The notes beneath the pieces are model-generated. The model worked only from the letters and a program-made list of their open reading frames with translations. It was not told the origin of the DNA and did no database searches. The position numbers were made by a program, and so were the translations under genes. 64,000 nucleotides of DNA from Pseudoalteromonas piratica (GTDB lineage: Bacteria > Pseudomonadota > Gammaproteobacteria > Enterobacterales > Alteromonadaceae), in contig NZ_CP009888.1 in NCBI RefSeq assembly GCF_000788395.1, positions 733,501-797,500 of the forward strand, given 5' to 3'. Below are positions 63,860 to 64,000 of the stretch, in pieces; within the stretch, counting starts at the first letter, position 1, and each line of letters starts with the position of its first letter.

Positions 63860-64000
63860 GCAAACACCAAGTTGTTTGCACTGTTCTTTAAAAATTTAAG
63901 CAATCATCTGTGTGGGCACTCGTACAGATTAAGTTCTAACATACGCTTTTAAAGCGTAACAAAATTTAGACTTAGTTGAACTGAGTGACCAACGGAATAA
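63860..64000 (+). repeat. Leader of a second rrn operon, repeat of 22943-23070
   Basis: From the boxA (TGTTCTTTAAAAAT) onward this matches the first rrn leader almost base for base, including TGTGGGCACTCGTACAG and GACCAACGGAATAA, with a 2-base indel near CTTTTAAAGCG. In the first operon the 16S starts about 95 bp after this point, so the next 16S gene should begin about 95 bp beyond the window edge. Confidence 0.92.

Overview
The window looks like a chromosomal segment of a marine gammaproteobacterium, most likely Pseudoalteromonas. The 16S gene carries variable regions I associate with that genus. The prolidase keeps every pocket residue I recall for Alteromonas/Pseudoalteromonas OPAA enzymes. 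Gene neighbourhoods are Alteromonadales-like variants of well-known E. coli loci. Genus assignment is from memory, not from a search. Coding density is high, the DNA is AT-leaning, and there is no prophage, integron, CRISPR array or tRNA gene.

Layout. 1-8.3 kb: fadBA (minus), slt, then pepQ-yigZ-trkH, followed by a cluster of palindromic repeats. 8.3-13.8 kb (minus): a secreted protein of unknown function, trkA, rsmB, fmt and def. 13.9-22.6 kb: a LysM protein, dprA, smg, a topoisomerase-type zinc-finger protein, tsaC and hemF, then a heme-motif chemoreceptor, a truncated hemoglobin, aroE, a DUF1488 gene and yrdA. 22.7-28.1 kb: a complete rrn operon (two promoters, 16S, 23S, 5S) with no spacer tRNA. 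28.1-33.8 kb: an accessory patch with an Ig-repeat lipoprotein, a CheW split by a zinc-binding CZB domain, an exported pyroglutamyl-peptidase relative lacking its cysteine, and a solute-binding protein with no standard start codon for its signal peptide. 33.8-43.4 kb (minus): tmcA, uvrD with a LexA box, two small orphan genes, then lptM-lysA-dapF-DUF484-xerC-yigB. The 55-residue LptM gene lies at 43188-43355. 43.5-50.4 kb (plus): cyaY, a carboxylesterase, a DUF2914 protein, hemC-hemDX(fused)-hemY, and add. 50.5-52.2 kb: an AbiV-like abortive-infection gene between about 150-bp inverted repeats. 52.2-58.8 kb: a WYL regulator and its small partner, fre, ubiD, an outer-membrane barrel with an Ig lipoprotein, and a second chemoreceptor. 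58.9-63.6 kb: rho and trxA (minus), rhlB and gppA (plus). 63.6-64.0 kb: promoters and leader of a second rrn operon in the same orientation.

Functional themes are fatty-acid oxidation, potassium uptake (TrkA and TrkH), translation initiation and N-terminal maturation (def, fmt, rsmB, tmcA), tetrapyrrole synthesis (hemC, hemDX, hemY, hemF), DAP/lysine synthesis, RNA metabolism (rho, rhlB), SOS repair (uvrD), ubiquinone synthesis (ubiD) and chemosensing (two receptors and a CheW variant). The most unusual places are the AbiV/inverted-repeat cassette, the accessory patch between the first rrn and tmcA, and the two co-directional rrn operons enclosing about 41 kb.
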